From NCBI GenBank assembly GCA_019694655.1, contig JAIBBN010000019.1, positions 1 through 50,930 of the forward strand: DNA of 50,930 nt, read 5' to 3'. The translations under genes and the position numbers were made by a program. This DNA comes from Leptospirales bacterium. Its GTDB lineage: Bacteria > Spirochaetota > Leptospiria > Leptospirales > Leptonemataceae. How positions within the stretch are numbered: position 1 is the first letter of the stretch; the number at the start of each line of letters is the position of its first letter. The notes under the pieces were generated by a model, which was given only the letters and a program-made list of their open reading frames with translations, did no database searches and was not told the origin of the DNA. Of the stretch, positions 26,409 through 35,179 are shown piece after piece.

Positions 26409-27125
26409 CTAGGCGCCTGGCAGCAGCTGAAGTATGTTGGTTTCCCGGCTGGCGACGCCCTCAATGTCCTCGTAGGTTGGCGTTACGATGCGCGACATTT
26501 GGCGCACGCCGACAGCGGGAGCATAGCTTCGTCCCGGATCGGCAATTACGACTCTGGCGCCCTGATCGGCCGCCTGTTGCAGCATCTTCAGGCTGCGCTC
26601 AGCCAGCTTCTGTTCGTAAAGCATATCGCCCACAACAATCAAATCAAATTCAGCAAGCTCGCTGCTGCTGAGCGCAAAGGCATCCTGGATGCGAAATTGC
26701 GCCTCGCACTGGTTGACAGCCGCCATGGCGCGCGCCAGATCAACGGCATCTGCGTCCAGATCGATGCCAAGGGCGCGGGCGCCACAGAGCGAAGCCGCGA
26801 TGGTTGCCAGACCATTGCCACAACCGATGTCCAGCAATCGCAGTTTCTTGTTCAGAAGTTTGCTTTCAAACAAATAGCGCGCCAGCGCGCGCGCCCCGGG
26901 CCATACCAGACACCAGAAGGGCGGCGGCGCGTGGGCCCCGCGCTCCGCTACGACTTGCTTCCAGATTTCGGAGAAATGGCGCGTATTGAAGGCCAGAATT
27001 GCGGGCGAGAGCGGGTCTGGCGCAAGTTCAGCATAGTCGCTCAAGAACCGACGCACCAGCGGCCGCTGTGCAGCTTGCAGGGCGCGATCCATGAGCGGAT
27101 GCCGCTCGCCGCCAAGCCGCGCCAT
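26409..27125 (-). CDS. SAM-dependent methyltransferase, ETFB-lysine methyltransferase-like
   Basis: 238 aa from the ATG at 27125, 1 bp after the stop of the SRAP gene. PPFWCLVWPGARALARYL and LLDIGCGNGLATIAAS (SAM motif I), then LGIDLDADAVDLA and FDLIVVGDMLYE, match the METTL20/PrmA-like group that methylates protein lysines such as those of electron-transfer flavoprotein beta. The family is broad, so the substrate is uncertain. It is the last gene of the likely sigma/anti-sigma/SRAP operon. Confidence 0.75.
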   Translation of the reverse strand: MARLGGERHPLMDRALQAAQRPLVRRFLSDYAELAPDPLSPAILAFNTRHFSEIWKQVVAERGAHAPPPFWCLVWPGARALARYLFESKLLNKKLRLLDIGCGNGLATIAASLCGARALGIDLDADAVDLARAMAAVNQCEAQFRIQDAFALSSSELAEFDLIVVGDMLYEQKLAERSLKMLQQAADQGARVVIADPGRSYAPAVGVRQMSRIVTPTYEDIEGVASRETNILQLLPGA

Positions 27126-27126
27126 G

Positions 27127-27843
27127 CTAGTTCGCTTCCGACGCTGCGGCGTCGACTGGCGCAAGTACCGCGGCATCATCAAAGGACGCCTTGTTGATCA
27201 GACGACTGATTGCGCGAAATCGAAATCCATCTTCCAGCGCTGTCTGGGACAGGCTCGCAATTTCCGCTTCTGACTGCAAGGCAGGGTCCAGCCAGGCCGA
27301 CCAGCTTTCCGGCGGCAATATCAAGGGCATACGCTCGTGGATCGACTGCATCGCTGTCGAAGCCGCTCTGGTGAGAATGGCGCAAGTGCCGCTTCCGGCT
27401 TGCTCATCGTTTTCCGGCGAAGGCGTCCACAGCGCTGCCAGGGCCATTGTGGCGCCGTCCTGGCGATCAATGTAGTACGGTTGCTTTGCGTTTTTGCCTG
27501 ATTTGACTGGTCCCGACGCTGCGGTCTGCCATTCGTAAAAGCCGCTGGCCGGAATCAGCGCCCTGTGTCGCAAGAAGGCCTCGCGAAAGGAAGGTTTCTG
27601 GCTGGCTGTCTCCAATCGGGCATTGATCAGCCGCGCCGATTCGGCCCTATTTCGGGCCCAGGCCGGAATCAATCCCCAGAGCATCGAGCTTAAGATGCGT
27701 TTGCCGTCGGCTAAGGAACGGACCACGGCAATCTCTTGACCCGGCGCAATGTTGTAGCGCGGAATCAGATCCTCCAGCAGAGGCAAATCAAACTGACGGG
27801 CCAGCTGATCAGGCGAAAGGAGCAGTGCAAAGCGGCCGCACAC
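27127..27843 (-). CDS. SRAP-domain abasic-site processing protein (YedK/HMCES family)
   Basis: 238 aa. The GTG start is followed directly by Cys2 (MCGRF); after Met removal this Cys forms the thiazolidine crosslink with abasic sites in single-stranded DNA. Other catalytic-site residues are visible: N31 in PRYNIAPG, the NARLET block, the Glu in ASGFYEW near 107 and the His in SIHERMP. It protects DNA at stalled forks. It lies between a zinc anti-sigma factor gene and a methyltransferase gene with gaps of about 9 and 1 bp, suggesting shared expression. Confidence 0.93.
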   Translation of the reverse strand: MCGRFALLLSPDQLARQFDLPLLEDLIPRYNIAPGQEIAVVRSLADGKRILSSMLWGLIPAWARNRAESARLINARLETASQKPSFREAFLRHRALIPASGFYEWQTAASGPVKSGKNAKQPYYIDRQDGATMALAALWTPSPENDEQAGSGTCAILTRAASTAMQSIHERMPLILPPESWSAWLDPALQSEAEIASLSQTALEDGFRFRAISRLINKASFDDAAVLAPVDAAASEAN

Positions 27844-27852
27844 AGTTCGACC

Positions 27853-28110
27853 TTAGAGACGGTCGCCGTCGGCGCTGCAGGAGCGCTCTGCTATGATCTG
27901 ATTGAGGCGGGCCTGGACCTTCGGCGGGCAGGAGTAGCGGCGAACATGAGCAAGCAATTCTACGCTGCTCCGGAAGCTGGCAAAAAACTCGCGGCATTCA
28001 ACGCAGTCTTCAAAATGCTTGAGCCACAGACGCTTGAGCTCCTGGTCGAGCTCGCCGTCCATATAATCCGTCATCAAGTCGACGAAGTGGTAGCAATCGA
28101 TGGCTTCCAT
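27853..28110 (-). CDS. Zinc-binding anti-sigma factor
   Basis: 85 aa. The H32-x3-C36-x2-C39 motif (KHFEDCVECREFF) is the ZAS/zf-HC2 signature of soluble anti-sigma factors such as RsrA, which release their sigma factor on thiol oxidation or zinc loss. There is no membrane segment, so it acts in the cytosol. It starts 9 bp after the ECF sigma gene, its probable target. Redox sensing is family inference. Confidence 0.85.
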   Translation of the reverse strand: MEAIDCYHFVDLMTDYMDGELDQELKRLWLKHFEDCVECREFFASFRSSVELLAHVRRYSCPPKVQARLNQIIAERSCSADGDRL

Positions 28111-28119
28111 ATACGTTGC

Positions 28120-28722
28120 TTATTGCTCTTCCCAGTAGTCGCTCAAGCGAGCGCGCAACATCAGACGCGCCCGATGCAGCCGGGTCTTTACGGCGCCGCC
28201 GTTGATCCCAAAAATCCCGGCAATTTCCTTAATCGGCAGCTCCTGAACTTCTTTCAAAATAAATAGCTCCCGATAGCCGTCTGGCAGCGATCCGATCGCT
28301 CGCTCCAGTCTTTCCTGCAGTTCTTCCAGCAATACCGGGTCGTCTTCCTTTCTGACGCTGAAGATCGTCGTCGGGTTTCGCTCCCAATCGCTGCGCGCCA
28401 GGATTTCTTCGTCAAAGGCGACAGAATTCTGGCCCTTCTTACGCAGCCGGCTCAGCGCTCCGTTGGAGGCAATGGCGTAGATCCAGGTCGATAGTCGCGA
28501 GCGACCTTCGAATCCGCCGATTTTGTCGAAGACGGCGAGAAAAGTTTCCTGGGTCAGTTCCTCGGCGTCATCAGGATTTCGCGTCAGCCGCAGGGTAAGG
28601 TTATAGATGCGATCGCGGTAGGCGTCGACAAGACGGCGAAAGGCGGCCTCTTCGCCCCGGCGCAGCTGCTCAAGAAATTCAGGGCTTTCGAGGTCCTGCA
28701 ACGATGGCTGTGGCGCCTCCAC
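28120..28722 (-). CDS. ECF-type RNA polymerase sigma factor
   Basis: 200 aa, GTG start. Region 2 (about 25-95) has RRLVDAYRDRIYNLTLRLTR and DDAEELTQETFLAVFDKIG; region 4 (about 138-195) has LPDGYRELFILKEVQELPIKEIA and a helix-turn-helix. No sigma-70 region 1 or 3. The gene leads a probable operon with its anti-sigma factor, SRAP and a methyltransferase, which may be part of its regulon. ECF factors usually control their own operon, but I could not identify a matching promoter. Confidence 0.93.
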   Translation of the reverse strand: MEAPQPSLQDLESPEFLEQLRRGEEAAFRRLVDAYRDRIYNLTLRLTRNPDDAEELTQETFLAVFDKIGGFEGRSRLSTWIYAIASNGALSRLRKKGQNSVAFDEEILARSDWERNPTTIFSVRKEDDPVLLEELQERLERAIGSLPDGYRELFILKEVQELPIKEIAGIFGINGGAVKTRLHRARLMLRARLSDYWEEQ

Positions 28723-28868
28723 GTCGACAGCTCACTGATAGCGGCCCGCACTAGCAACCAGGATTAGGCGCCCCTGACAACGGCTGGCGACTGTAGCTTT
28801 GCACTCGACCAGCAGCGAGTTTCGATTCTGCTGGACCTGATTGGCCTTTGAATCGCGGCAGGGAGTAG

Positions 28869-30017
28869 ATGGATAAGACCACCATTCTGGGCGGAGCAAT
28901 GCGCCAGGTACAGAAGCAAACCAGGGAATCAATCTGGGAGCTTGGCGCTGCGGTGCTGCGCGAGGCTTTGCAAGATGCCGAACTGGAGACCGTCGATGCA
29001 GTGTACAGCTCCAATATGCTTGGCGACGAACTGCAGCAGGTCAAGCACCTCGCGGCCTTGATCGCCAGCGAGGCCGGCCTTCGCTTTCCCGAGGCGATGG
29101 AAATACGTGCGGCTATGGCTGGCGGCGCTGCCGCCCTGCGCGCCGCCTGTTTGCTGATTGAAAGCGGGCAGGCTACAAGCGTCGCGGTGGTGGGCGTGGA
29201 ACAAATGAGCAGGGAGGGCGTTCAGGCTGCCCTGGCCAAAGCCTTGCATCCGCGTCTGGAGACGGCGCGCGGCGGCACGATGCTGACGGCGGCGGCCGAG
29301 ATCATGGAGCAATATCTGAAGCTCAATGGGCCCGACATCGAGGCCTTTTCTAATTTTGCAGTCAACGCCAGGGCCAACGCCGCTCGCAATCCACAGGCCC
29401 TTTTTCAGCAAGCGGTGGATGCCTGCACGGTGAACGAAAGCCGCGTCGTCGCTGCGCCGCTTCGCCTCTATGATTGTGCGCCAATCTGCGACGGGGCGGC
29501 GGCCATTGTTCTGGGCGCGGCGTCGCACAAGGCGCAGCGCCGCGAGCGACGGGAGGTGCGCATTGTCGCCTCGGCGGCGGCAGCGGACCATATGGCGGTT
29601 GCCGAGCGCCCCGATCTGCTGTCCCTTTCTGCAGCTCACATCAGCGCCGCGCGCGCCTACGCCATGGCCCGACTGGGTCCTCAGGATATTGACTTTTTCG
29701 AATTGCATGACGCCTTCAGTATCATGGCGGTCATGGCGCTGGAGGCCTGTGGATTTGCCGAGCGCGGGCAAGGCTGGCGGCTGGCAGCGGACGGCGCCAT
29801 TTTTGCCGACGGCGGTTTGCCGCTGCAGACGATGGGCGGCTTGCTCGGTCGCGGCCATCCGATCGGCGCCACCGCCATCTATCAAACGCTGGAGGCCTAC
29901 TTACAAATCAGCGGCCGGGCCGGCGCCAACCAGCTTGGCCGGGCTGATGTTGGCATGTTGCAAAGTATTGGCGGCGCCGGCGTCAGCCTGTTTACGCACA
30001 TTCTGCGCGGCGCATAG
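28869..30017 (+). CDS. Thiolase-superfamily protein lacking the nucleophilic cysteine
   Basis: 382 aa with the full thiolase layout: HDAF with H280, GRGHPIGATAIYQ with H330 and the Gly-rich end SIGGAG near 367. At the position of the nucleophile (usually A-C-A-S-G-G in SCP2/archaeal-type enzymes) it reads AAMAGGAAALRAA, so Met83 replaces Cys, and the usual C-terminal Cys is Ser367. It is therefore unlikely to do normal Claisen condensation or thiolysis; a structural or scaffold role, as for inactive thiolases in multi-enzyme complexes, is possible. No DUF35 partner gene is adjacent. Confidence 0.82.
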   Translation: MDKTTILGGAMRQVQKQTRESIWELGAAVLREALQDAELETVDAVYSSNMLGDELQQVKHLAALIASEAGLRFPEAMEIRAAMAGGAAALRAACLLIESGQATSVAVVGVEQMSREGVQAALAKALHPRLETARGGTMLTAAAEIMEQYLKLNGPDIEAFSNFAVNARANAARNPQALFQQAVDACTVNESRVVAAPLRLYDCAPICDGAAAIVLGAASHKAQRRERREVRIVASAAAADHMAVAERPDLLSLSAAHISAARAYAMARLGPQDIDFFELHDAFSIMAVMALEACGFAERGQGWRLAADGAIFADGGLPLQTMGGLLGRGHPIGATAIYQTLEAYLQISGRAGANQLGRADVGMLQSIGGAGVSLFTHILRGA

Positions 30018-30026
30018 CGCTACGCT

Positions 30027-31202
30027 TTACTTACGCTGCTTGCGATCGGATTGATCCAGCGACTGCTGCAGCAGTCGACCAAAGCTGCTCATCCCGCCCT
30101 GGTCGCTATCTTGCTTTTGCATGTACTGTTCGAATTCGCGACGTTGGTCGGCATCCTGGACCCGGTTGACGGACAGGCTGATACGCTCTCGATCGCGATC
30201 GATGCGCGCCACCATAACGCGCAGTTGTTGACCTTTCTGAAAGAATTGTTCCAGACGCTGGCCGCGCGGCACGCCGCTTTCCGCCGGCGGAATCAGACCG
30301 TGGAAGGCGCCCGGCAGCTTTACAAAGATGCCAAAGTTCTTTACGCTATCGACTTCGCCTTCGAGTATTTCGCCTTCATTGAACGGCAATTTTCCCTTCC
30401 AGGGATTATCCAGCAGCGCGCGCAGCGAAAGCGTAATGCGATCCTCTTTCCAGTCGACGCTGAGCACCTGGGCGCGCAGTTCCTGTCCAACTTTGACCGC
30501 TTCCGAGGGATGCTGCAGGCGCGTAAAACTCAATTCTGAAATGGGAATCAATCCCTGTACGCCGCCAAGGTCCAGAAAGGCGCCAAAGTCCTGCAGCGAG
30601 GCGATAACGCCGCTGACTACATCGCCAATCTGCAATCGAGTGGAGAGTTCTTCCTTCTGTTTGCGCCGCTGTTCGTCGCGAAAAGCTCGACGCGAAGCAA
30701 TCACGCGCTTGCCGGAGACCTCGGTAATCAGGAACTCCATTTCGCCCTTTGCCTGATCTTCGTTGTCCATCTGCGATGCCGGGCAAAAGGCCATAGCATC
30801 GCCGATCTGGATTTCGAAACCGCCTTTGATCTTGCTGGCGACGCGTCCGCGTACTGGCATGCGCTGCTCAAAGGCCTGTTGCAAGGCCGCCTGGCGAATA
30901 CGACCGCTTGGCGTCAGCGTGAACAACTTCTCGCCGCCATGCACTTCCTGAAAAAAGGCGCGCAGCCGCTCGCCATTGTTGACGGTAATGCGGCCCTCGC
31001 GATCCAGCAGCTCCTCGCGGCGAATGACGCCCGGTCCATAATCGCTGCTGACGATCACAAACTCTTTGTCCTGATTGTTCTGGACGCGCAGTTCCACGGC
31101 TGCGCCCGGCTCGATCTGTCCCGAGCGCTGGAAGTCGGCTTCCAGCATTTTCGCAAAGGCGCTCTGTTCATTGCGGTCTTTGCCGATCTGTCTGCTTTTC
31201 AT
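30027..31202 (-). CDS. S1-domain RNA-binding protein
   Basis: 391 aa with up to four OB/S1 modules: about 30-100 and 115-172 (both divergent), 192-262 (GDVVSGVIASLQDFGAFLDL) and 277-348 (GEVDSVKNFGIFVKL). The last two are classical. The tail is Gln/Asp/Arg-rich. It resembles the short S1-like proteins annotated as ribosomal protein S1 in spirochaetes, but with four domains it may instead be a separate RNA-binding factor. The gene lies 59 bp downstream of the PBP gene on the same strand. Confidence 0.85.
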   Translation of the reverse strand: MKSRQIGKDRNEQSAFAKMLEADFQRSGQIEPGAAVELRVQNNQDKEFVIVSSDYGPGVIRREELLDREGRITVNNGERLRAFFQEVHGGEKLFTLTPSGRIRQAALQQAFEQRMPVRGRVASKIKGGFEIQIGDAMAFCPASQMDNEDQAKGEMEFLITEVSGKRVIASRRAFRDEQRRKQKEELSTRLQIGDVVSGVIASLQDFGAFLDLGGVQGLIPISELSFTRLQHPSEAVKVGQELRAQVLSVDWKEDRITLSLRALLDNPWKGKLPFNEGEILEGEVDSVKNFGIFVKLPGAFHGLIPPAESGVPRGQRLEQFFQKGQQLRVMVARIDRDRERISLSVNRVQDADQRREFEQYMQKQDSDQGGMSSFGRLLQQSLDQSDRKQRK

Positions 31203-31261
31203 CGTTCTCTATCCGAAGCTCAACTGGCTTTCAGGCTATTCCTGTATGGTTGCGACAGCGC

Positions 31262-33694
31262 TCAATCGCTGCGAAAGCGAACATGGCCCTCGCGGCCGAT
31301 GTCTTCCGGCGAAATGCCCATTTGTTGCATCAGCAGCTCGCGGTAGTCATAGATTCGTTCGCCGCCACAACTGCCATCTGTGGCCGCCTGGATTACGACG
31401 CCATCGATTTCTCGCTCGCGAAGGCCAAAGCCATCGCAGGGCGTGGGCAGCACGTCGGGCGGCGGCTGGTCGCGATCGGGCAATTGTTTGAATTCGGGAT
31501 AGGCGCGATTGGATTGTTGATAGATACGACGGTAGAAGCTGCCCATCACCGGCGCAGCAATCTGACCGCCGGCCATTCCCGAACCCATGGTGATGCTTGA
31601 TTTGTCGAAGCCGAACCAGATAGCGCTGGCATATTCCGGATTGAAGCCGGTGATCCAGGCGTCCGAGAAATTGGAGGTCGTCCCTGTTTTACAGGCCAGA
31701 TCGCCGCGAAAGCCGCCGTCGCCGCGAACGCCGTGAACTGCAGTGCCGGCATTCGCCACTTCTTTCATCATCGTTCGCAGAATGTAAGCCAGTCCAGGCT
31801 CAATGACCTGAATGCGGTTTTCACGAGTGCGCAGCGCAATCAGGCGACGTAAGCGATCCTCTTGATTGTAGATTGTCTCGCCGCTCTGGTCGGTCACGTA
31901 GCGAACGGGAAAGGGAAAGACATCCTTGCCATTGTTGGCAATGATCGAAACCGCCGTGGCCAGCTCCATCGGCGTGATCTCGCTGGAACCCAGGGCCATC
32001 GCCGGATCTGGATTGAAGCGCGAGGTATCGCTGATTTTCATCAGACGCGCTGCCAGGTCGATGATCGGCTCCGGTCCGACGCGGAAGAAGGTCATAACCG
32101 CCGGCGTATTCAGCGACAGGGCAAAGGCGCGCTTGGCCGGCACCAGGCCCATAAAGCCCTGGTCGTAGTTGCCAGGCGACCAGGCGCTGCCATCAGGCGC
32201 GATCGTATAGAAGGGCGCATCATTGACGGCGGAGGTGGAGCTGTAGGCGCGCGTTTCCAGGGCGGCGCCATAGACAAAAATCTTGAAGGCCGATCCGGGC
32301 TGACGGCGGGCGCGCAGCACGCGATTGAATTGATTTTTGGGACTGAAATCGGCGCCGCCAATCATTGATGTGATGTAGCCGCTGCGCGGCTCGATGGAAA
32401 CGAAGGCGCCCTGCACCGTAAGGTTGCTGGTATAAGTATAGGTATCCTTACGAAATTCCTCGAAGGCCGAGGCCTCATTGTTGGCCGGAGTCAGGAAGCT
32501 GAGCAGCTGCGCCCCATCGAGCATTTCTGCCTCCATTTCTTTGCGCAATTGTCCGCGATCATCCAGTCCGCGGGAGTAGGGCGCGGAAACTGGCACGAAC
32601 ATGGCCAGACTGTTGCGAATGCCAAAGAGACTGAAATCCACGCCGCCGCGGCCGCCGGCCTGGGCATTGGCGCGGCTGTAACGGTTGACCTCGTCGATTT
32701 GCTTCTTCATCTCCTCTTCGGCGATGCGCTGGTGGTTCATGTCCAGCGTGGTATAGACTCTCAGGCCCTGGGTATAGAGCAGCTCCGGTCCAACCTCCGG
32801 CGTAGCTTCCAGAATCTGACGAACGTATTCCGTAAAGTAAGGCGCGCGATCCAGACGCTGTCCCCACAGCGAGCGATTGGGCGACTCGACCACAACGCGG
32901 TCCCAGTACCTGGCCCAGAAATCATTGTGGATCCCGGCCACCTGATCCTGACGCAAATAGCCGGCGGCCACCATGCGCTGCAGAACGGCAATGTGCGCCT
33001 TCTTCGCCGCGCCCGGATAGCGGAAGGGCGAGTAGTCGTTAGGCGCCTTTGGCATGCGCGCCAGCAGCGCGCCCTCGGCGATGGTAAGGTCCTGAACATT
33101 CTTGTCAAAATAGAGACGCGAGGCGCAAGCAATGCCCTGGCAGCCGTGACCCAGGTAGATGACGTTGAAGTAGACCTCGAGGATTTCTTCTTTGGACAGG
33201 TTCTCCTCGATCTCCAGGGCCAGAATCGTTTCGCGGATCTTGTTGAAGAAGCTGCGCTTACGTTCGCCCTCCGCACCCTGGTAGATGGCCTTGGCCAGCT
33301 GCTGCGTCAGAGTGGAACCGCCCTGCACAATATCGCCGGCCAGGACGTTCTTCACCATCGCCCGAAAGATTCCGGGTATATCCAGGCCGAAGTGGTTGTA
33401 GAAGTTGTCGTCTTCCACGGCCAGAAAGGCCTGTACGACATGCGGCGGAATGTCCTGCAGCCGCACCAACTCCTGTTTGTGGCGGTACAACTCCGCAAAG
33501 ACCTCGCCGTTGCGGTCATAAAGACGGGTGGGCGTCGACGGCCGGTAGCTGGCCAGTAGCTGCAATTCCTGGCGACCCTGCACCTGGGAGAGGATCAATC
33601 CAAAGACCAGGCCGCCAATCAGAGCTGCGGAGAAGATTCCGGCGACGACGATGCCTTCGGCGGTCAGCAGGACCTTTTTCAGATTCAGGTTCAT
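31262..33694 (-). CDS. Penicillin-binding protein 1A (bifunctional class A PBP)
   Basis: 810 aa. An N-terminal anchor (about 8-32) is followed by the GT51 transglycosylase domain (about 60-240) with EDDNFYNHFG and GGSTLTQQLAK, and by the transpeptidase domain with RQPGSAFKIF (active Ser in SxxK), SLNTPAV (SxN) and CKTGTTSNFSDAW (KTG). It polymerises and crosslinks peptidoglycan in the periplasm. All catalytic motifs are intact and the length fits the family. Confidence 0.95.
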   Translation of the reverse strand: MNLNLKKVLLTAEGIVVAGIFSAALIGGLVFGLILSQVQGRQELQLLASYRPSTPTRLYDRNGEVFAELYRHKQELVRLQDIPPHVVQAFLAVEDDNFYNHFGLDIPGIFRAMVKNVLAGDIVQGGSTLTQQLAKAIYQGAEGERKRSFFNKIRETILALEIEENLSKEEILEVYFNVIYLGHGCQGIACASRLYFDKNVQDLTIAEGALLARMPKAPNDYSPFRYPGAAKKAHIAVLQRMVAAGYLRQDQVAGIHNDFWARYWDRVVVESPNRSLWGQRLDRAPYFTEYVRQILEATPEVGPELLYTQGLRVYTTLDMNHQRIAEEEMKKQIDEVNRYSRANAQAGGRGGVDFSLFGIRNSLAMFVPVSAPYSRGLDDRGQLRKEMEAEMLDGAQLLSFLTPANNEASAFEEFRKDTYTYTSNLTVQGAFVSIEPRSGYITSMIGGADFSPKNQFNRVLRARRQPGSAFKIFVYGAALETRAYSSTSAVNDAPFYTIAPDGSAWSPGNYDQGFMGLVPAKRAFALSLNTPAVMTFFRVGPEPIIDLAARLMKISDTSRFNPDPAMALGSSEITPMELATAVSIIANNGKDVFPFPVRYVTDQSGETIYNQEDRLRRLIALRTRENRIQVIEPGLAYILRTMMKEVANAGTAVHGVRGDGGFRGDLACKTGTTSNFSDAWITGFNPEYASAIWFGFDKSSITMGSGMAGGQIAAPVMGSFYRRIYQQSNRAYPEFKQLPDRDQPPPDVLPTPCDGFGLREREIDGVVIQAATDGSCGGERIYDYRELLMQQMGISPEDIGREGHVRFRSD

Positions 33695-33764
33695 GATGTG
33701 ATTCGGGAGCGGAAGAGGGCTGCTTGTTCTGCTTGCCAGATCCAGCGGCTGTCGGAGTCTTCCT

Positions 33765-34658
33765 GTGATGCAACAGCGGTGGTCCGAGCAGCAGCTCTAT
33801 TTTCCCCCGGCGACCGACAGCGTTTTCCGGCTGATTGCGCTCCTGATTGCAGCATTTGTCGTTCAATGGGCGGCGGCCAGTCTTTTTTACCCCAATGCCG
33901 GCTTCAGCCAGCCGATTGCACATATCTGGGCCGACAACGCCCTGCACATGGACGCTGCCTTCCAGCCGACGCAGATTCTAACCCATGCACTTGTCGCACA
34001 GCCAGTCAGCTTCGGCTACTCGCTGCTGGGTTTGATCTTTGATTGTCTGATGATTTACTTCTTTGGCTCGGAGCTGGAGCGAGCCTGGGGCCGTCATAAT
34101 TTTCTGCGCTTTTTTCTGCTTGGACAACTTGGCGGTCTGAGCCTTGGTCTGGCGCTGGCGCTGTTGCCCGCTTCGTTCTTTGAAAGCCGCAGCTACTTTG
34201 GCGTCGACGGTTCGCTTGCGGCGTTGATGACTGCCTATGCCATTTTGTGGCCGGAGCGCGAGGCGCGTCTCTATTTCTTCTTTCCGATCAAGATGAAATG
34301 GCTGGTTCCCGCCATGCTTGTTTTGACAGCGCTGCTGGGCAGCGCCATGCGCGTTGTTCTCTATTGTGGCGGCGCCGTAACTGGCGCCCTGTTTCTCTAT
34401 TACTATGCGCGACGCGGCCGCAATCAATCGACCTATGCATCGGCCAATGCGCCGCAGCGCGTCCGCCCCGGACTGCGCGAACGCTGGGATGAGTACTGGC
34501 GCAAGCGTCGGCTGCGCAAGAAGCAGCAGGTAATCAATCAGCGCATAGAAATGAAAAATGAAGTCGATCGTTTGCTGGAGAAGATCTCCCGCCAGGGTAT
34601 GAACTCGCTCAGCCGTAAGGAGAAAGCATTTCTGGATCGCGCTTCAAAAGAATTCTGA
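33765..34658 (+). CDS. Rhomboid-fold membrane protein with altered catalytic residues
   Basis: 297 aa, about six hydrophobic segments up to residue 215, then a basic soluble tail. The tail end (LLEKISRQGMNSLSRKEKAFLDRASKEF, written over about 270-297) matches the DUF6576 motif common at the end of bacterial rhomboids. At the serine motif (normally G-x-S-G) it has G146-V-D148-G, and at the histidine position (normally H-x-G-G) it has Y200-C-G-G. Both dyad residues are lost, so it is probably a pseudoprotease. The ATG-ATG start is used as given. Divergent from PBP1A. Confidence 0.72.
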   Translation: MMQQRWSEQQLYFPPATDSVFRLIALLIAAFVVQWAAASLFYPNAGFSQPIAHIWADNALHMDAAFQPTQILTHALVAQPVSFGYSLLGLIFDCLMIYFFGSELERAWGRHNFLRFFLLGQLGGLSLGLALALLPASFFESRSYFGVDGSLAALMTAYAILWPEREARLYFFFPIKMKWLVPAMLVLTALLGSAMRVVLYCGGAVTGALFLYYYARRGRNQSTYASANAPQRVRPGLRERWDEYWRKRRLRKKQQVINQRIEMKNEVDRLLEKISRQGMNSLSRKEKAFLDRASKEF

Positions 34659-34668
34659 ATGCACCGCG

Positions 34669-35079
34669 ATGTCGCTGACCGATCTTTTGCCTGAAGTCCG
34701 CGCCGCCCTCGATCGCCTGGTACGATTGTCAGAGCCGGCCTGGCAGTCTTTTGCGGCAAAGTTGCGTTTGCGCTCGTTGAGCGATGGCGAATACTTTCTG
34801 CGCGCCGGCCAGCCAGCCGAACAGATCGCCTTTGTGGCCAGCGGCGTGGTGCGCGAATACTTCATCACCGCCCAGGGCTCGGAATACAACAAGGCCTTTG
34901 TTCTGCCCGGCAGCTTTAGCGGCTCGCTCTACGACCTCCTGATGGGCGGCTTCTGGAACGTCAGCGATCCGATCCAGCATCATGTCCAGATGGCGCATTT
35001 TATCAAAAATGTGAGCATGATCGGCGGCGCGCTGATCATCCTGCATTTTGGCTCCGGGCCGTTGAGTCTCTGGCCTTGA
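34669..35079 (+). pseudogene. Chimera: Crp/Fnr cNMP-binding N-terminus joined to a DoxX C-terminus
   Basis: 136 aa open frame. Residues 1 to about 90 look like the cyclic-nucleotide-binding beta-roll of a Crp/Fnr-type regulator (LSDGEYFLRAGQPAEQIAFV, GVVREYFITAQG, NKAFVLPGSFSGS). From about residue 92 the sequence changes to FWNVSDPIQHHVQMAHFIKN and ends IILHFGSGPLSL, which is the end of a DoxX-family membrane protein. The regulator lacks its DNA-binding domain and DoxX lacks its first three segments. A deletion joining two genes near 34933-34945 explains it. The frame is intact, so a small product may be made, but normal function is unlikely. Confidence 0.7.
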
Positions 35080-35179
35080 GGCCGGTCCTGAAGTTCGTCG
35101 ACACTGCGGCGGATTTCAGCACAGGAGAGGACGGGATTGGCTGTTGACATGTTCGCAGCCCTGAACCAAGCGACCTGCT

